Counted from the first letter of the stretch, positions 44,844-53,274 are shown. The stretch is DNA of 64,000 nt from Rurimicrobium sp040387755 (GCA_040387755.1 JAZKDB010000004.1:186001-250000), one strand, 5' to 3'. A program made the numbers and translations. Notes: a model not told the origin generated them from the sequence alone.

Positions 44844-46475
44844 ATGATTTACTCCAATAAAATATTGGTTATTGCCTTTTTATGCCTTGTGGCAACAAAC
44901 ACCATTGCACAGACAAAACAAAAAACCAACATTGAACACATTACCGTCTTCCTGAGTGGAGCTGAAATAGAAGGTTCGGCCAAAATAAATCTGCCACAGG
45001 GAGAATCTGAGGTATTGTTTACCAATATTGCCGGAAACATTGTACAGCAAAGCATCTCAGTAGGTGTAAATAATGGTGTAATTGTTCAATCTGCCACAGC
45101 TCAAAACAATTATTTAGAGAATAACAATCTCTCGCCACGAGGGCAAATGCTCAAAGACAGCATTGAAATTCTTAAACAACAAAACGAAGCTCTCAACGAT
45201 AAAAAGTCAGTGCTCAACGAACAGCTTTCGGTGATTAAAGAAAATAGAAAAATTGCCGGCCAAAACAACGGACTGTCGGTAATAGAATTACAAAAAATGT
45301 TGGACCTGATTAATAGCAAAATGAATGGCTTGTTGGCCGAAGGGCATGTACTGGACAGGCAAATGAAAAAAACTCAGGAGCGCATCAACTTGCTCAACCA
45401 ACAACTGAATGAAGAACAGAAAAAGGATTTCCAGCCGGGTGGTCAATTGCTGGTGAAATTCTATGCCACAGCTGCCACAGCTGCTACTGTTACTATTAAT
45501 TATGTTACACCTAATGCCAGCTGGACACCCAGCTACGACCTACGTGTGGATAAAATCAATAGCCCGGTAAAACTGGTGTATAAAGCCAACATTACCCAAA
45601 ACTCAGGCGTAAAATGGGACAACGTAAAACTTTCTCTTTCTACAGGCAACCCCAACGAAGGCGCTGAAGCACCAACAATGAACCCTTGGTATTTGTCTTT
45701 TTATCAACCACAGCCCAACTATGGCTATTTGAACAAGGCTAAATTAAACTCTGCTGCTCCTATCCGAATGACAATGGAAAAAAAAGATGCTGCCGAATAT
45801 GAATCTACAGCAGATGCCGCACCGGTACAAGCTTCCATCGGCGATTATGTACAAATAGACAACAGTGGCATCAACACTACGTTTGACATTTCATTAAATT
45901 ACACTATCCCCAGCGATGGGCAGGAACATCTGGTGGCCGTAAAAGATTATGAATTACCCGCTACCTATCGTTACTATGTAGCACCCAAACTTGACAGAGA
46001 TGCCTTTTTGCAGGCACGTATCTCCAATTGGGAAGACCTCAACCTGATGCCTGCTTCTACCAATATTTTTTACGAAGGAGCTTATGTAGGGCAAGGCTAT
46101 ATTGATATGCGCAACGTCAAAGACACGCTTAATTTATCATTGGGCAGGGACAAAAAAATCATTGTTCGTCGCGAAAATGATAAAAACTACCGCTCTGTAA
46201 AAACCATTGGCACCAATATCCGCAAAAGCTATGGCTATACCATTGAGGTGCGTAATACCAAAAAAGAGACTATTGACTTAGTAGTTTTAGAACAATTTCC
46301 TATCAGCAATGATAAAGACATTAGTATTGAGGACAAAGAAGCGAGTGGTGCAAAAATTAATGAAGAGACAGGTGCCGTGCAATGGGATTTGACACTTAAG
46401 GGTAATGAACTCAAAACGCTCAAACTAAATTATTCAGTAAAATATCCAAAAGATAAAACCGTAGGGAATTTGTAA
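44844..46475 (+). CDS. Secreted DUF4139 (mucoidy inhibitor MuiA-like) protein
   Basis: A 543-residue protein with a signal peptide (IAFLCLVATNTIAQ). An N-terminal DUF4140 region (HITVFLSGAEIEGSAKINLPQG) is followed by a coiled coil at about 90-200 and the C-terminal DUF4139 beta domain: YVTPNASWTPSYDLRV, VYKANITQNSGVKWDNVKLSLSTG and YTIEVRNTKKETIDLVV. This is the MuiA-like layout. The family's function is unknown despite the name. It carries no T9SS sorting domain. A terminator hairpin follows 18 bases after the stop. Confidence 0.87.
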   Translation: MIYSNKILVIAFLCLVATNTIAQTKQKTNIEHITVFLSGAEIEGSAKINLPQGESEVLFTNIAGNIVQQSISVGVNNGVIVQSATAQNNYLENNNLSPRGQMLKDSIEILKQQNEALNDKKSVLNEQLSVIKENRKIAGQNNGLSVIELQKMLDLINSKMNGLLAEGHVLDRQMKKTQERINLLNQQLNEEQKKDFQPGGQLLVKFYATAATAATVTINYVTPNASWTPSYDLRVDKINSPVKLVYKANITQNSGVKWDNVKLSLSTGNPNEGAEAPTMNPWYLSFYQPQPNYGYLNKAKLNSAAPIRMTMEKKDAAEYESTADAAPVQASIGDYVQIDNSGINTTFDISLNYTIPSDGQEHLVAVKDYELPATYRYYVAPKLDRDAFLQARISNWEDLNLMPASTNIFYEGAYVGQGYIDMRNVKDTLNLSLGRDKKIIVRRENDKNYRSVKTIGTNIRKSYGYTIEVRNTKKETIDLVVLEQFPISNDKDISIEDKEASGAKINEETGAVQWDLTLKGNELKTLKLNYSVKYPKDKTVGNL

Positions 46476-46493
46476 AAATCATATTCCTGTTAT

Positions 46494-46528
46494 AAAAGCG
46501 ATGTTGAACATTTCAGCATCGCTTTTTT
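46494..46528 (+). terminator. Terminator of the DUF4139 gene
   Basis: AAAAGCGATG (46494-46503) pairs with CATCGCTTTT (46517-46526), with an additional TGA/TCA pairing inside, followed by T residues. Confidence 0.8.
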
Positions 46529-46589
46529 GTTGATAACCATATACTTATCTCTTCCTATACATTTTCTTACTTGCGTTATTATAAAAATG

Positions 46590-46622
46590 TTTTTCCCGAT
46601 GTTGCAAGTCCTTTTTCCCGAT
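46590..46622 (+). promoter_or_regulatory. Direct repeat TTTTTCCCGAT spaced 22 bp, upstream of the DUF4856 promoter
   Basis: Two identical 11-base copies lie at 46590-46600 and 46612-46622, giving a start-to-start spacing of 22 bp (about two helical turns). They end 28 bases before the -7 box at 46651, just upstream of where the -33 element would be. This is the usual position for an activator that binds as a tandem dimer. Confidence 0.5.
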
Positions 46623-46650
46623 TATGAAAAGGCAATGGTCTTCATGAAGG

Positions 46651-46658
46651 TACTTTTG
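46651..46658 (+). promoter_or_regulatory. -7 promoter box of the DUF4856 gene (TACTTTTG, then C)
   Basis: A perfect TAnnTTTG match 25 bases before the ATG at 46684. No TTG -33 element is obvious, which fits an activator-dependent promoter. Confidence 0.6.
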
Positions 46659-46683
46659 CCCTGTCTTAAACAAATAATATCAG

Positions 46684-47772
46684 ATGAATCGTAAACTAAT
46701 TACTTCAGTAGCTATTTTGAGTAGTGTTCTTGCCTTTACTTCCTGTAAAAAAGAAGATAAAAATTCAGACCCGGCTGTAAAAGCTTATACAGTACCTACA
46801 ACCTACAATTTTGCCAATGCAAATTATACACAATCAAGCCAATTGGTAAAAATGACGGTAGAAATAGATGCCTATCTGAAAAAACCAAATGCTGGATCAG
46901 CACTTATTGCTATCGATCAGACAGTCTTGAACAATATGTTCAGTAATACCGGAAATCCTTTTGCTGATGCAAGCTTAAATAGTTCAGGTATCAATATTAC
47001 AAGCTATACATCAGAAGCAACTTTATATAAATCTTATGCCGATAGCGTTATTAAATTCAATAACGGTGTTACGGCTTCTGAAGGTGTGGGTGGGTTTGTG
47101 CCTCGTGGGTCTAATAAAATAGTAGTGGGGCCAAGAGGTTTGGAGTATGGTCAGGCCTTTACAAAAGGCGTTATGGGAGCAATGTTGTTTAAAGAGGCAG
47201 TGAATACATTATTAAGTATCAAAACACTGAAAGTAGCCGATACTACAACCGCGCAAGCCAAATGGGATGCCGCTTTCGGAATGCTATCAGTACCGGTTGA
47301 TTACGACCCGACAAAAACTTATGCAAGTACAGACGCCAATCGTCCATTACTTTGGGGTGGTTATTTGGCCGAGAGAGGAAAAGCAATCAGTGCCGGAGCA
47401 ACAATATTCAATGCCTTTCTGAAAGGACGAGCAGCAATTGGAGGCTATGATGCAGCAGTACGTAACGAGCAAATTGACATTATAATAGCTAAATGGGAAC
47501 AATTAGCAGCAGCAGCAGCACTTGAGTATGCTACCGCACCAACAACTACAGCAAATATTGGCAATAAAGGTTCGCAATTTCACGCATTGTCAGAAGGGTT
47601 CGGATTTATTGCAGCATTCAAATACCGTCCTGCAAACAGCAAATTATCTGCTACCGATTATGAAAAATTGAAAACAATCTTTAATAAAGATTTCTATGCT
47701 TTAATCAACCAAACAGATTTCACTGATTTGAAAAGCGCTCAGGATATTTTAAAAAACACTTATGGCCTTTAA
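46684..47772 (+). CDS. DUF4856 lipoprotein
   Basis: A 362-residue lipoprotein. The lipobox FTSC sets the lipidated cysteine at residue 21. The mature part is almost entirely helical, with the DUF4856 signatures VPTTYNFANANYTQSSQ, GPRGLEYGQAFTKGVMGAMLF and a late ALSEGFGFIAAFKY. The family occurs in Bacteroidota next to imelysin-like proteins, as here, and may be distantly related to them. The function is unproven; a periplasmic or outer-membrane role in metal uptake is inferred from the neighbours. It begins a four-gene cluster, with its own promoter preceded by a direct-repeat pair, but a hairpin and a second promoter separate it from the imelysin gene. Confidence 0.85.
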   Translation: MNRKLITSVAILSSVLAFTSCKKEDKNSDPAVKAYTVPTTYNFANANYTQSSQLVKMTVEIDAYLKKPNAGSALIAIDQTVLNNMFSNTGNPFADASLNSSGINITSYTSEATLYKSYADSVIKFNNGVTASEGVGGFVPRGSNKIVVGPRGLEYGQAFTKGVMGAMLFKEAVNTLLSIKTLKVADTTTAQAKWDAAFGMLSVPVDYDPTKTYASTDANRPLLWGGYLAERGKAISAGATIFNAFLKGRAAIGGYDAAVRNEQIDIIIAKWEQLAAAAALEYATAPTTTANIGNKGSQFHALSEGFGFIAAFKYRPANSKLSATDYEKLKTIFNKDFYALINQTDFTDLKSAQDILKNTYGL

Positions 47773-47797
47773 TTTAAGGCTATAATATAAATTTTAC

Positions 47798-47833
47798 TGA
47801 AGCGTTCAACACAAATAGCTGTTGAACGCTTCA
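47798..47833 (+). terminator. 14-bp hairpin between the DUF4856 and imelysin genes
   Basis: TGAAGCGTTCAACA (47798-47811) pairs perfectly with TGTTGAACGCTTCA (47820-47833). No T tract follows, so it may be a partial terminator or an mRNA-processing or stability element that sets the relative output of the two genes. Confidence 0.55.
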
Positions 47834-47854
47834 TCCATTAAGAACTTATTGTAC

Positions 47855-47862
47855 TAATTTTG
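47855..47862 (+). promoter_or_regulatory. -7 promoter box of the imelysin-HTTM-receptor genes (TAATTTTG, then C)
   Basis: A perfect TAnnTTTG match 25 bases before the ATG at 47888, the same distance as in the DUF4856 promoter. It follows the hairpin, so the last three genes can be transcribed on their own. Confidence 0.6.
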
Positions 47863-47887
47863 CCTCTTTATTTAATTATTGGTCCCG

Positions 47888-49006
47888 ATGAAAAAAATTA
47901 GCTTCTCTTTTATTGCACTAACAGTGTTTATTGCAAGTTTATTTTCTTGTAATAAAGACAACAAAAAAGATGATAATCAAGGAACTGGTTTTGACAAAAC
48001 AGCCATGCTGACAAGCTATGCTGACAATTTAATTTTACCTGCATACTCTGTGATGCAACAAAAAATGGCTGCATTACAAACTGCATCTGACGCTTTCATT
48101 GCCAACCCTTCTTCCAGCACACAAGCTTCTATTAAAACAGCCTATACTGAAGCACACCTACAATACATCAAAATTGCAACCTTCAATTTTGGTCCTGCAG
48201 AAAACGCAATTTTAGACAATTACCTTAATTTTTCAGGTGGCTTGGATTACAATTTTACAGCCGACGGAGAATTGACAGGCTTTTCGGTAGACACCATTAC
48301 CATTGCCAATAATATAAGTTCCGGTTCTTATAGTCTCACGATGCTTACCCGTAGCGGATTTTACAGCCAGGGATTTCCTGCGCTCAATTACCTGTATTTT
48401 GGCCATGAGGCTATTTCAAAAATGGATAGCAAAAGAGCCAAATACATCAACGATCTTTTAGCAAGAATGAAAACTTTATTAGACAAAGTAACTACTGATT
48501 GGAGCACTTACAGGTCAACCTTTATTGAAAATACACAAACCAATTCGGGCAGCCCTATAGCCAATATCGTCAACCAGTTATCTTATCAATTAGATTTATT
48601 AAAGGGTCCAAGAATAGGATGGCCACTGGGGAAACAGTCTGCTGGTAAAGTTTTCGAAACAAAATGCGAAGCTTATTATGCGGGTATTTCTGCAGCATTG
48701 GCTGTAGAAAACCTGAACAGCGTTAAACGACTGTACACAGGTAACAATATAAGCGGTAAAGGCCTTGGTGATTATTTGATTGCACTTAATCAATCGGCAT
48801 TGAATAGTGATGTCCTTACACAATTTGACCTTGCACTCGATAAGCTAAAAGCCATTCCCGACCCTCTTTCCAATTCTTTATTGACACAAACGGCAAATGT
48901 AGATGCGGCCTATAAAGAAATTCAAAAGTTAGTCACTTTAATGAAGACTGATGTAGCATCTGCAACAGCAGTACAGATTAGTTATGCAGATAATGATGGT
49001 GATTAA
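47888..49006 (+). CDS. Imelysin-like lipoprotein with a diverged metal motif
   Basis: A 372-residue lipoprotein (lipobox LFSC, cysteine 21) made of helices in the imelysin/peptidase M75 pattern: LTSYADNLILPAYSVMQQKM at the start, YTEAHLQYIKIATFNFGPAE, and a C-terminal half with GPRIGWPLGKQS and KCEAYYAGIS. Family members bind iron or copper outside the cytoplasm; EfeO is one example. The canonical GxHxxE site aligns with G162-F-P-A-L-N167 here, so both presumed ligands are replaced; an H173-E174 pair follows closely. Peptidase activity should not be assumed. I used ATG 47888, not the TTG at 47879. The HTTM gene follows after 15 bases. Confidence 0.87.
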   Translation: MKKISFSFIALTVFIASLFSCNKDNKKDDNQGTGFDKTAMLTSYADNLILPAYSVMQQKMAALQTASDAFIANPSSSTQASIKTAYTEAHLQYIKIATFNFGPAENAILDNYLNFSGGLDYNFTADGELTGFSVDTITIANNISSGSYSLTMLTRSGFYSQGFPALNYLYFGHEAISKMDSKRAKYINDLLARMKTLLDKVTTDWSTYRSTFIENTQTNSGSPIANIVNQLSYQLDLLKGPRIGWPLGKQSAGKVFETKCEAYYAGISAALAVENLNSVKRLYTGNNISGKGLGDYLIALNQSALNSDVLTQFDLALDKLKAIPDPLSNSLLTQTANVDAAYKEIQKLVTLMKTDVASATAVQISYADNDGD

Positions 49007-49021
49007 AAAACAAATTCTTTC

Positions 49022-50377
49022 GTGATCAAAAGCCTGCGACAAAAACTTAGTTTCGACAAAACAGTATCCATAGCACCTTTAGTTACGTTTAGGATAGTTT
49101 TTGGCTTGCTGATGTTTTTGAGTATTGTTCGCTTTTGGTGGAATGGTTGGATTAACACAATCTATGTTCAACCAAAATTTCATTTTACTTATTTAGGTTT
49201 TGATTGGGTGCAACCATTGGGGAATATTGGAATGCATCTTCTCTTTTTATGCATTGGCCTCTCTGCTCTGATGATCTTATTTGGGCTGTTCTATAGGGTA
49301 GCTACTATTCTGTTTTTTCTCAGTTTTACTTATGTAGAATTAATTGACGTTACAACTTATCTCAACCATTACTATTTCATCAGTCTGGTTGCTTTTTTGC
49401 TGATATTTTTACCGGCCAATAAGGATTATGCTTTGGACATGCGTTTGCATCCCGAAGAAAGAAGATTGACTGTACCAGTCTGGTGCGTGGGTATTTTAAG
49501 GTTTCAAATGGCGGTGGTCTATATTTTCGCAGGCATTGCCAAACTCAATCCTGACTGGCTTTTTGAGGCATTACCAATGCGTATTTGGTTGCCAGGAAAA
49601 ACGCATTTACCCATTGTAGGTCATTTAATGTATGAGGCTTGGGTAGCCTACCTGTTCTCCTGGTTTGGTGCAGTGTACGATTTGTTTATTGCTTTCTTTC
49701 TGCTTAATAAAAAGTCAAGACCTTTTGCTTTTGCCTTCGTCTTGATTTTCCATATTGCTACGGCAATTTTCTTCCCTGCCATCGGGATGTTTCCTTATGT
49801 GATGATAGCGAATAGTCTTATTTTTTTCTCAGCAGATTTCCATCAAAAAATACAATCCCATCTTCCCTTTTACAACAATCGCGTGAAGAACAGCACTTCA
49901 GCAACACAAACATATCAATATCGTTTTAAGGCTTTAATGAATGCCGGATTATACTGCTACATAGCTTTTCAGTTGATCTTTCCATTTCGTTACCTGCTCT
50001 ATCCCGGTCATTTATTTTGGCACGAAGAAGGTTTTCGTTTTTCGTGGAGGGTGATGTTGATGGAAAAATCGGGTGCTACCTATTTTACCGTAAAAGACAA
50101 AGAAAGCCATCAATTTTTTGAGGTCAATAATTCAGAATTTCTCACCCCTTTTCAGGAAAAAATGATGAGCACACAGCCGGATTTAATCCTGAAATATGCA
50201 CACTATTTATCTGATGAATATCGCAAAAGAGGCATGCATAATCCTGAAATATACGCAGAAGTTTTTGTATCACTTAATGGACAACGCTCAACATTATTCA
50301 TTGATTCGAGCGTAAATTTGGCAACTGAAAAGCTTGGCTGGCAGCATTACAAATGGGTGTTGCCCTATAAAAAATAA
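49022..50377 (+). CDS. HTTM / vitamin K-dependent gamma-carboxylase-like membrane protein
   Basis: A 451-residue protein with about seven or eight membrane helices and a soluble C-terminal part. It belongs to the HTTM (horizontally transferred transmembrane) family, related to the human gamma-glutamyl carboxylase GGCX. Signatures are TYLNHYYFISLVAFLLIFLP (H116 at the GGCX H160 position) and YIFAGIAKLNPDWL, whose K174 aligns with the GGCX active-site Lys218. Retention of these residues suggests a real oxygen-dependent carboxylase-like or quinone-linked reaction, but no bacterial substrate is known. The start is GTG at 49022. It is 15 bases after the imelysin gene and 3 bases before the receptor gene, so all three are cotranscribed. 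Confidence 0.87.
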   Translation: MIKSLRQKLSFDKTVSIAPLVTFRIVFGLLMFLSIVRFWWNGWINTIYVQPKFHFTYLGFDWVQPLGNIGMHLLFLCIGLSALMILFGLFYRVATILFFLSFTYVELIDVTTYLNHYYFISLVAFLLIFLPANKDYALDMRLHPEERRLTVPVWCVGILRFQMAVVYIFAGIAKLNPDWLFEALPMRIWLPGKTHLPIVGHLMYEAWVAYLFSWFGAVYDLFIAFFLLNKKSRPFAFAFVLIFHIATAIFFPAIGMFPYVMIANSLIFFSADFHQKIQSHLPFYNNRVKNSTSATQTYQYRFKALMNAGLYCYIAFQLIFPFRYLLYPGHLFWHEEGFRFSWRVMLMEKSGATYFTVKDKESHQFFEVNNSEFLTPFQEKMMSTQPDLILKYAHYLSDEYRKRGMHNPEIYAEVFVSLNGQRSTLFIDSSVNLATEKLGWQHYKWVLPYKK

Positions 50378-50380
50378 ACT

Positions 50381-52786
50381 GTGACAAAATCAATTCTTAC
50401 GACCCTGTTTTTTTTATCCCTTTTTTGCAACAGCTTTGCTCAAAAGCTATTTTCGCTTAGCGGTATTATACGTCTTGGCGATGAAGCGGCGGCAGATGCG
50501 GGCATTTTACTCCTTCCGGATTCTTTGCAAAAAATCAGCAACGACAACGGCTATTTTCGGTTTCCTGCTTTGAAGCCCGGAAAATACCAGATACGTATTT
50601 CTTATTTAGGGCAAAATGACGTACTCAGAAATATTGACATCAGCGATAAAAATATCAAACTGGATATTGATATAGAGCGTAAGAATTCTATAAGCCTTAA
50701 TGCAGTTGAAGTCCGAAATAAAAACGAATCGGCTTCGGGAAGATTAAGCGATGTTTCGGGTACGGCTATTTATGCAGGAAAAAAAACAGAAGTTATTTAT
50801 CTAAAAAATTTAAACGCCAACCTTGCTACCAACAACACACGCCAAATATATGCACGTATTCCCGGCCTCAACATTTGGGAATATGACAGAGGTGGCTTGC
50901 AGTTGGGCATTGGTGGTCGTGGACTCAGTCCTAATCGTTCTTCCAATTTCAATATTCGTCAGAACGGTTATGACATCAGTGCTGATGCCCTCGGTTATCC
51001 TGAAAGTTATTACACCCCTTCATCTGAGGCAATTGACCGTATTGAAATTATCCGTGGTGCTGCTAGTTTGCAATATGGGCCACAGTTTGGTGGTTTAGTC
51101 AATTTTGTAATGAAAGAAGGTCCGAGAGAAAAGCAATTTGAATTTACCACACGTCAAACGGCAGGTTCATTTGGTTTTATTAACTCATTTAATAGTATTG
51201 GAGGAACAACGGCTAAAAAGAAACTGAATTACTATGCTTTTTATCAATTTAAGAAAGGTGATGACTGGCGCCCAAACAGTCACTATGACCAGCATAATGC
51301 TTATGTACATTTGGCTTACGACATTTCAAAAAAAATTAAGATTACTGGTCAATATACGATGATGAAGTACCTGGCTCAACAGCCAGGTGGCCTTACTGAT
51401 GCAGATTTCGAAAAAGATGCATCTCAATCTGTCAGGAGCCGAAATTGGTTTCGGGTAGACTGGAATCTCCTTAGTCTGAATCTTGATTACAATATCAATC
51501 AAAACAGCCGTATCAATTTCCGCAATTACACCCTACAGGGAGGACGTGATGCCGTTGGCCTGCTGTCTTACATCAATCGCCCTGACAATGGCGGTAACCG
51601 TGATGTAATGACCGACCAATACAGCAATTTCGGATCTGAAATGCGCTTCATTCACCAATATAAATTACTAAACAAACTACATAGTACATTCCTTATAGGG
51701 GGCAGGTTATACAAAGGCCTTACATTAAGAAAACAAGGCGATGGAACGGATGGCAGCGATGCTAATTTTAATTTTATCGGTGCCGAAGCAAGCAGTTCAG
51801 ATTTCCGTTTTCCTGGAACTAATATTGCTGCTTTTGTAGAAAATATTTTCCAAATCAATCAGCAATGGACTATAACTCCCGGTATACGCCTTGAACATAT
51901 CAATACCAAGGCTGATGGTTATTATTACAAGAAAAACATTTTTATTGCTCCGGAAAAGATTTTGGAGACCAAAGAAAATCCTCGTGCTTTTGCCTTATTG
52001 GGTATCGGCTCTGCATTCAAAACAAAATGGGGAGGGGAGTTCTACGCCAATATTTCGCAGAATTACCGTTCAATAAATTTTAATGACATCAGAGTAGTGA
52101 ATTCAAATTTTCGTGTGGATCCAAATCTCAAAGATGAAACAGGTTATAATGCAGATGCGGGTTTCAGAGGCAGTTTTGGTGGATGGCTTTATATTGATGC
52201 CAGTATATTTTACCTTCGGTACAACGATCGTATTGGTTCCATATTTTCGCGAGATACCAATTTCATGACCTATCGTTTGCGCACCAATGTAGCAGACAGT
52301 CGTAATTTGGGATTTGAATGCCTGATAGAAGGCGATATTCTAAAAGCGATTACACAAACAAAGTCAAAATACAAGCTAAATATTTATACAAATTTTTCGC
52401 GCATAAATGCTCGCTATATCAATACTAAAAACACGGCTATTGCCAATAAACTAGTAGAAAATGTGCCACCCATTCTCCTCCGTACGGGCACTTCATTTGG
52501 CACTACCCGATTTAATATTACTTACCAATTCTCTTATCAGGCCAAACAATACTCGGATGCTACCAATACAGAAATTACACCAACCGCAGTTGATGGAGCA
52601 ATTCCTGCATTTGCGGTGATGGACTTGAGCCTGAGCTACAATTGGCGGCATTTTACTGTTTTTTCCGGTATCAATAATCTGTCCAATAAAAAGTACTTCA
52701 CACGCCGTGCTGATGGTTATCCCGGCCCCGGCATTCTCCCTGCTGACAAAAGGAATTTCTACCTCACCTTACAGTATAAGTTATAA
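50381..52786 (+). CDS. TonB-dependent outer-membrane receptor, FecA-like
   Basis: An 801-residue outer-membrane receptor. In order: signal peptide (LFFLSLFCNSFAQ), a carboxypeptidase-regulatory-like domain (about 24-105, FSLSGIIRLGDEAA, GKYQIRISYLG), the plug domain (IYARIPGLNIWEYDRGG, IGGRGLSPNRSSNFNIRQNG, IDRIEIIRGAASLQYGPQFG) and a 22-strand barrel ending with FYLTLQYKL. Plug features such as DRGGLQLGIGGRG and the ligand-free length fit the FecA/iron-complex branch. The partners suggest a metal or metal chelate as the cargo; this is inference. The start is GTG at 50381. It is the last gene of the cluster and no convincing terminator follows. Confidence 0.92.
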   Translation: MTKSILTTLFFLSLFCNSFAQKLFSLSGIIRLGDEAAADAGILLLPDSLQKISNDNGYFRFPALKPGKYQIRISYLGQNDVLRNIDISDKNIKLDIDIERKNSISLNAVEVRNKNESASGRLSDVSGTAIYAGKKTEVIYLKNLNANLATNNTRQIYARIPGLNIWEYDRGGLQLGIGGRGLSPNRSSNFNIRQNGYDISADALGYPESYYTPSSEAIDRIEIIRGAASLQYGPQFGGLVNFVMKEGPREKQFEFTTRQTAGSFGFINSFNSIGGTTAKKKLNYYAFYQFKKGDDWRPNSHYDQHNAYVHLAYDISKKIKITGQYTMMKYLAQQPGGLTDADFEKDASQSVRSRNWFRVDWNLLSLNLDYNINQNSRINFRNYTLQGGRDAVGLLSYINRPDNGGNRDVMTDQYSNFGSEMRFIHQYKLLNKLHSTFLIGGRLYKGLTLRKQGDGTDGSDANFNFIGAEASSSDFRFPGTNIAAFVENIFQINQQWTITPGIRLEHINTKADGYYYKKNIFIAPEKILETKENPRAFALLGIGSAFKTKWGGEFYANISQNYRSINFNDIRVVNSNFRVDPNLKDETGYNADAGFRGSFGGWLYIDASIFYLRYNDRIGSIFSRDTNFMTYRLRTNVADSRNLGFECLIEGDILKAITQTKSKYKLNIYTNFSRINARYINTKNTAIANKLVENVPPILLRTGTSFGTTRFNITYQFSYQAKQYSDATNTEITPTAVDGAIPAFAVMDLSLSYNWRHFTVFSGINNLSNKKYFTRRADGYPGPGILPADKRNFYLTLQYKL

Positions 52787-52964
52787 ACCCTGCCCCGCTT
52801 GTTTTTTTTCGGTCCCAGATTACATCATTCCAGAGTATCATTGCTGCATCATTTATTTGGTTAAAGCTATAGAAGGCAAGAGCGGTCAAAAAATATTCTT
52901 TAAAGTTGCCTGTTGATGATTGGAACTGCCATTTCCAATCAAGGAAATACCACTTTTGTCCCGT

Positions 52965-53153
52965 GTTTTGACATATTTATCATATGTTTTGACACATTTA
53001 TCACATATATTGGTAAAGTCATCACATATTTTGGCATTTTTATCACATGTCTTGATACATTTATCACAAACATTGATAAAATTATCACAGATTTTGGCAT
53101 ATTTATCACAGACTTTGGCAATGTCTATCCCAATCCCGGGACCTTTATCGCAG
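52965..53153. repeat. 21-bp tandem repeat array, nine copies, with 63-bp higher-order period
   Basis: Nine adjoining 21-base units start at 52965, 52986, 53007, 53028, 53049, 53070, 53091, 53112 and 53133. Copies 1-7 follow a consensus near RTTTTGRCAYATTTATCACAK; copies 8 and 9 are degraded, and weaker traces extend on both sides. Copies 2-4 match copies 5-7 in 53 of 63 positions, better than neighbouring 21-mers match each other (14-15 of 21), so a 63-bp block was duplicated after the 21-bp unit arose. The unit length is a multiple of three, and open frames run through it on both strands: FGIFITD-type heptads in one plus frame and MPKSVIN-type heptads on the minus strand. No spacer sequences exist, so it is not CRISPR. 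Confidence 0.9.
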
Positions 53154-53235
53154 GTATTGGGGGTCCATTCTCTGAACGGTGCAGCTGATTAGATCCGGGA
53201 CTGTATATCAGGTATGATTGATTACATTTCAGCAA

Positions 53236-53274
53236 TAAAAAAGAAAAGCGACCCGTAGCACTGGGTCGCTTTTC
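53236..53274 (-). terminator. Terminator after map, ending the ribosomal protein cluster
   Basis: GAAAAGCGACCC (53243-53254) pairs with GGGTCGCTTTTC (53263-53274), a 12-bp perfect stem with an eight-base loop. On the minus strand it is followed by a T-rich tract. It lies 25 bases past the map stop. Confidence 0.88.

Noticed and set aside
47879..47887. TTG start for the imelysin-like gene
   Set aside because: The ATG three codons later gives a standard lipoprotein signal peptide.
52965..53153. CRISPR array
   Set aside because: The 21-bp units adjoin directly without spacers, vary along their whole length and have no cas genes nearby.
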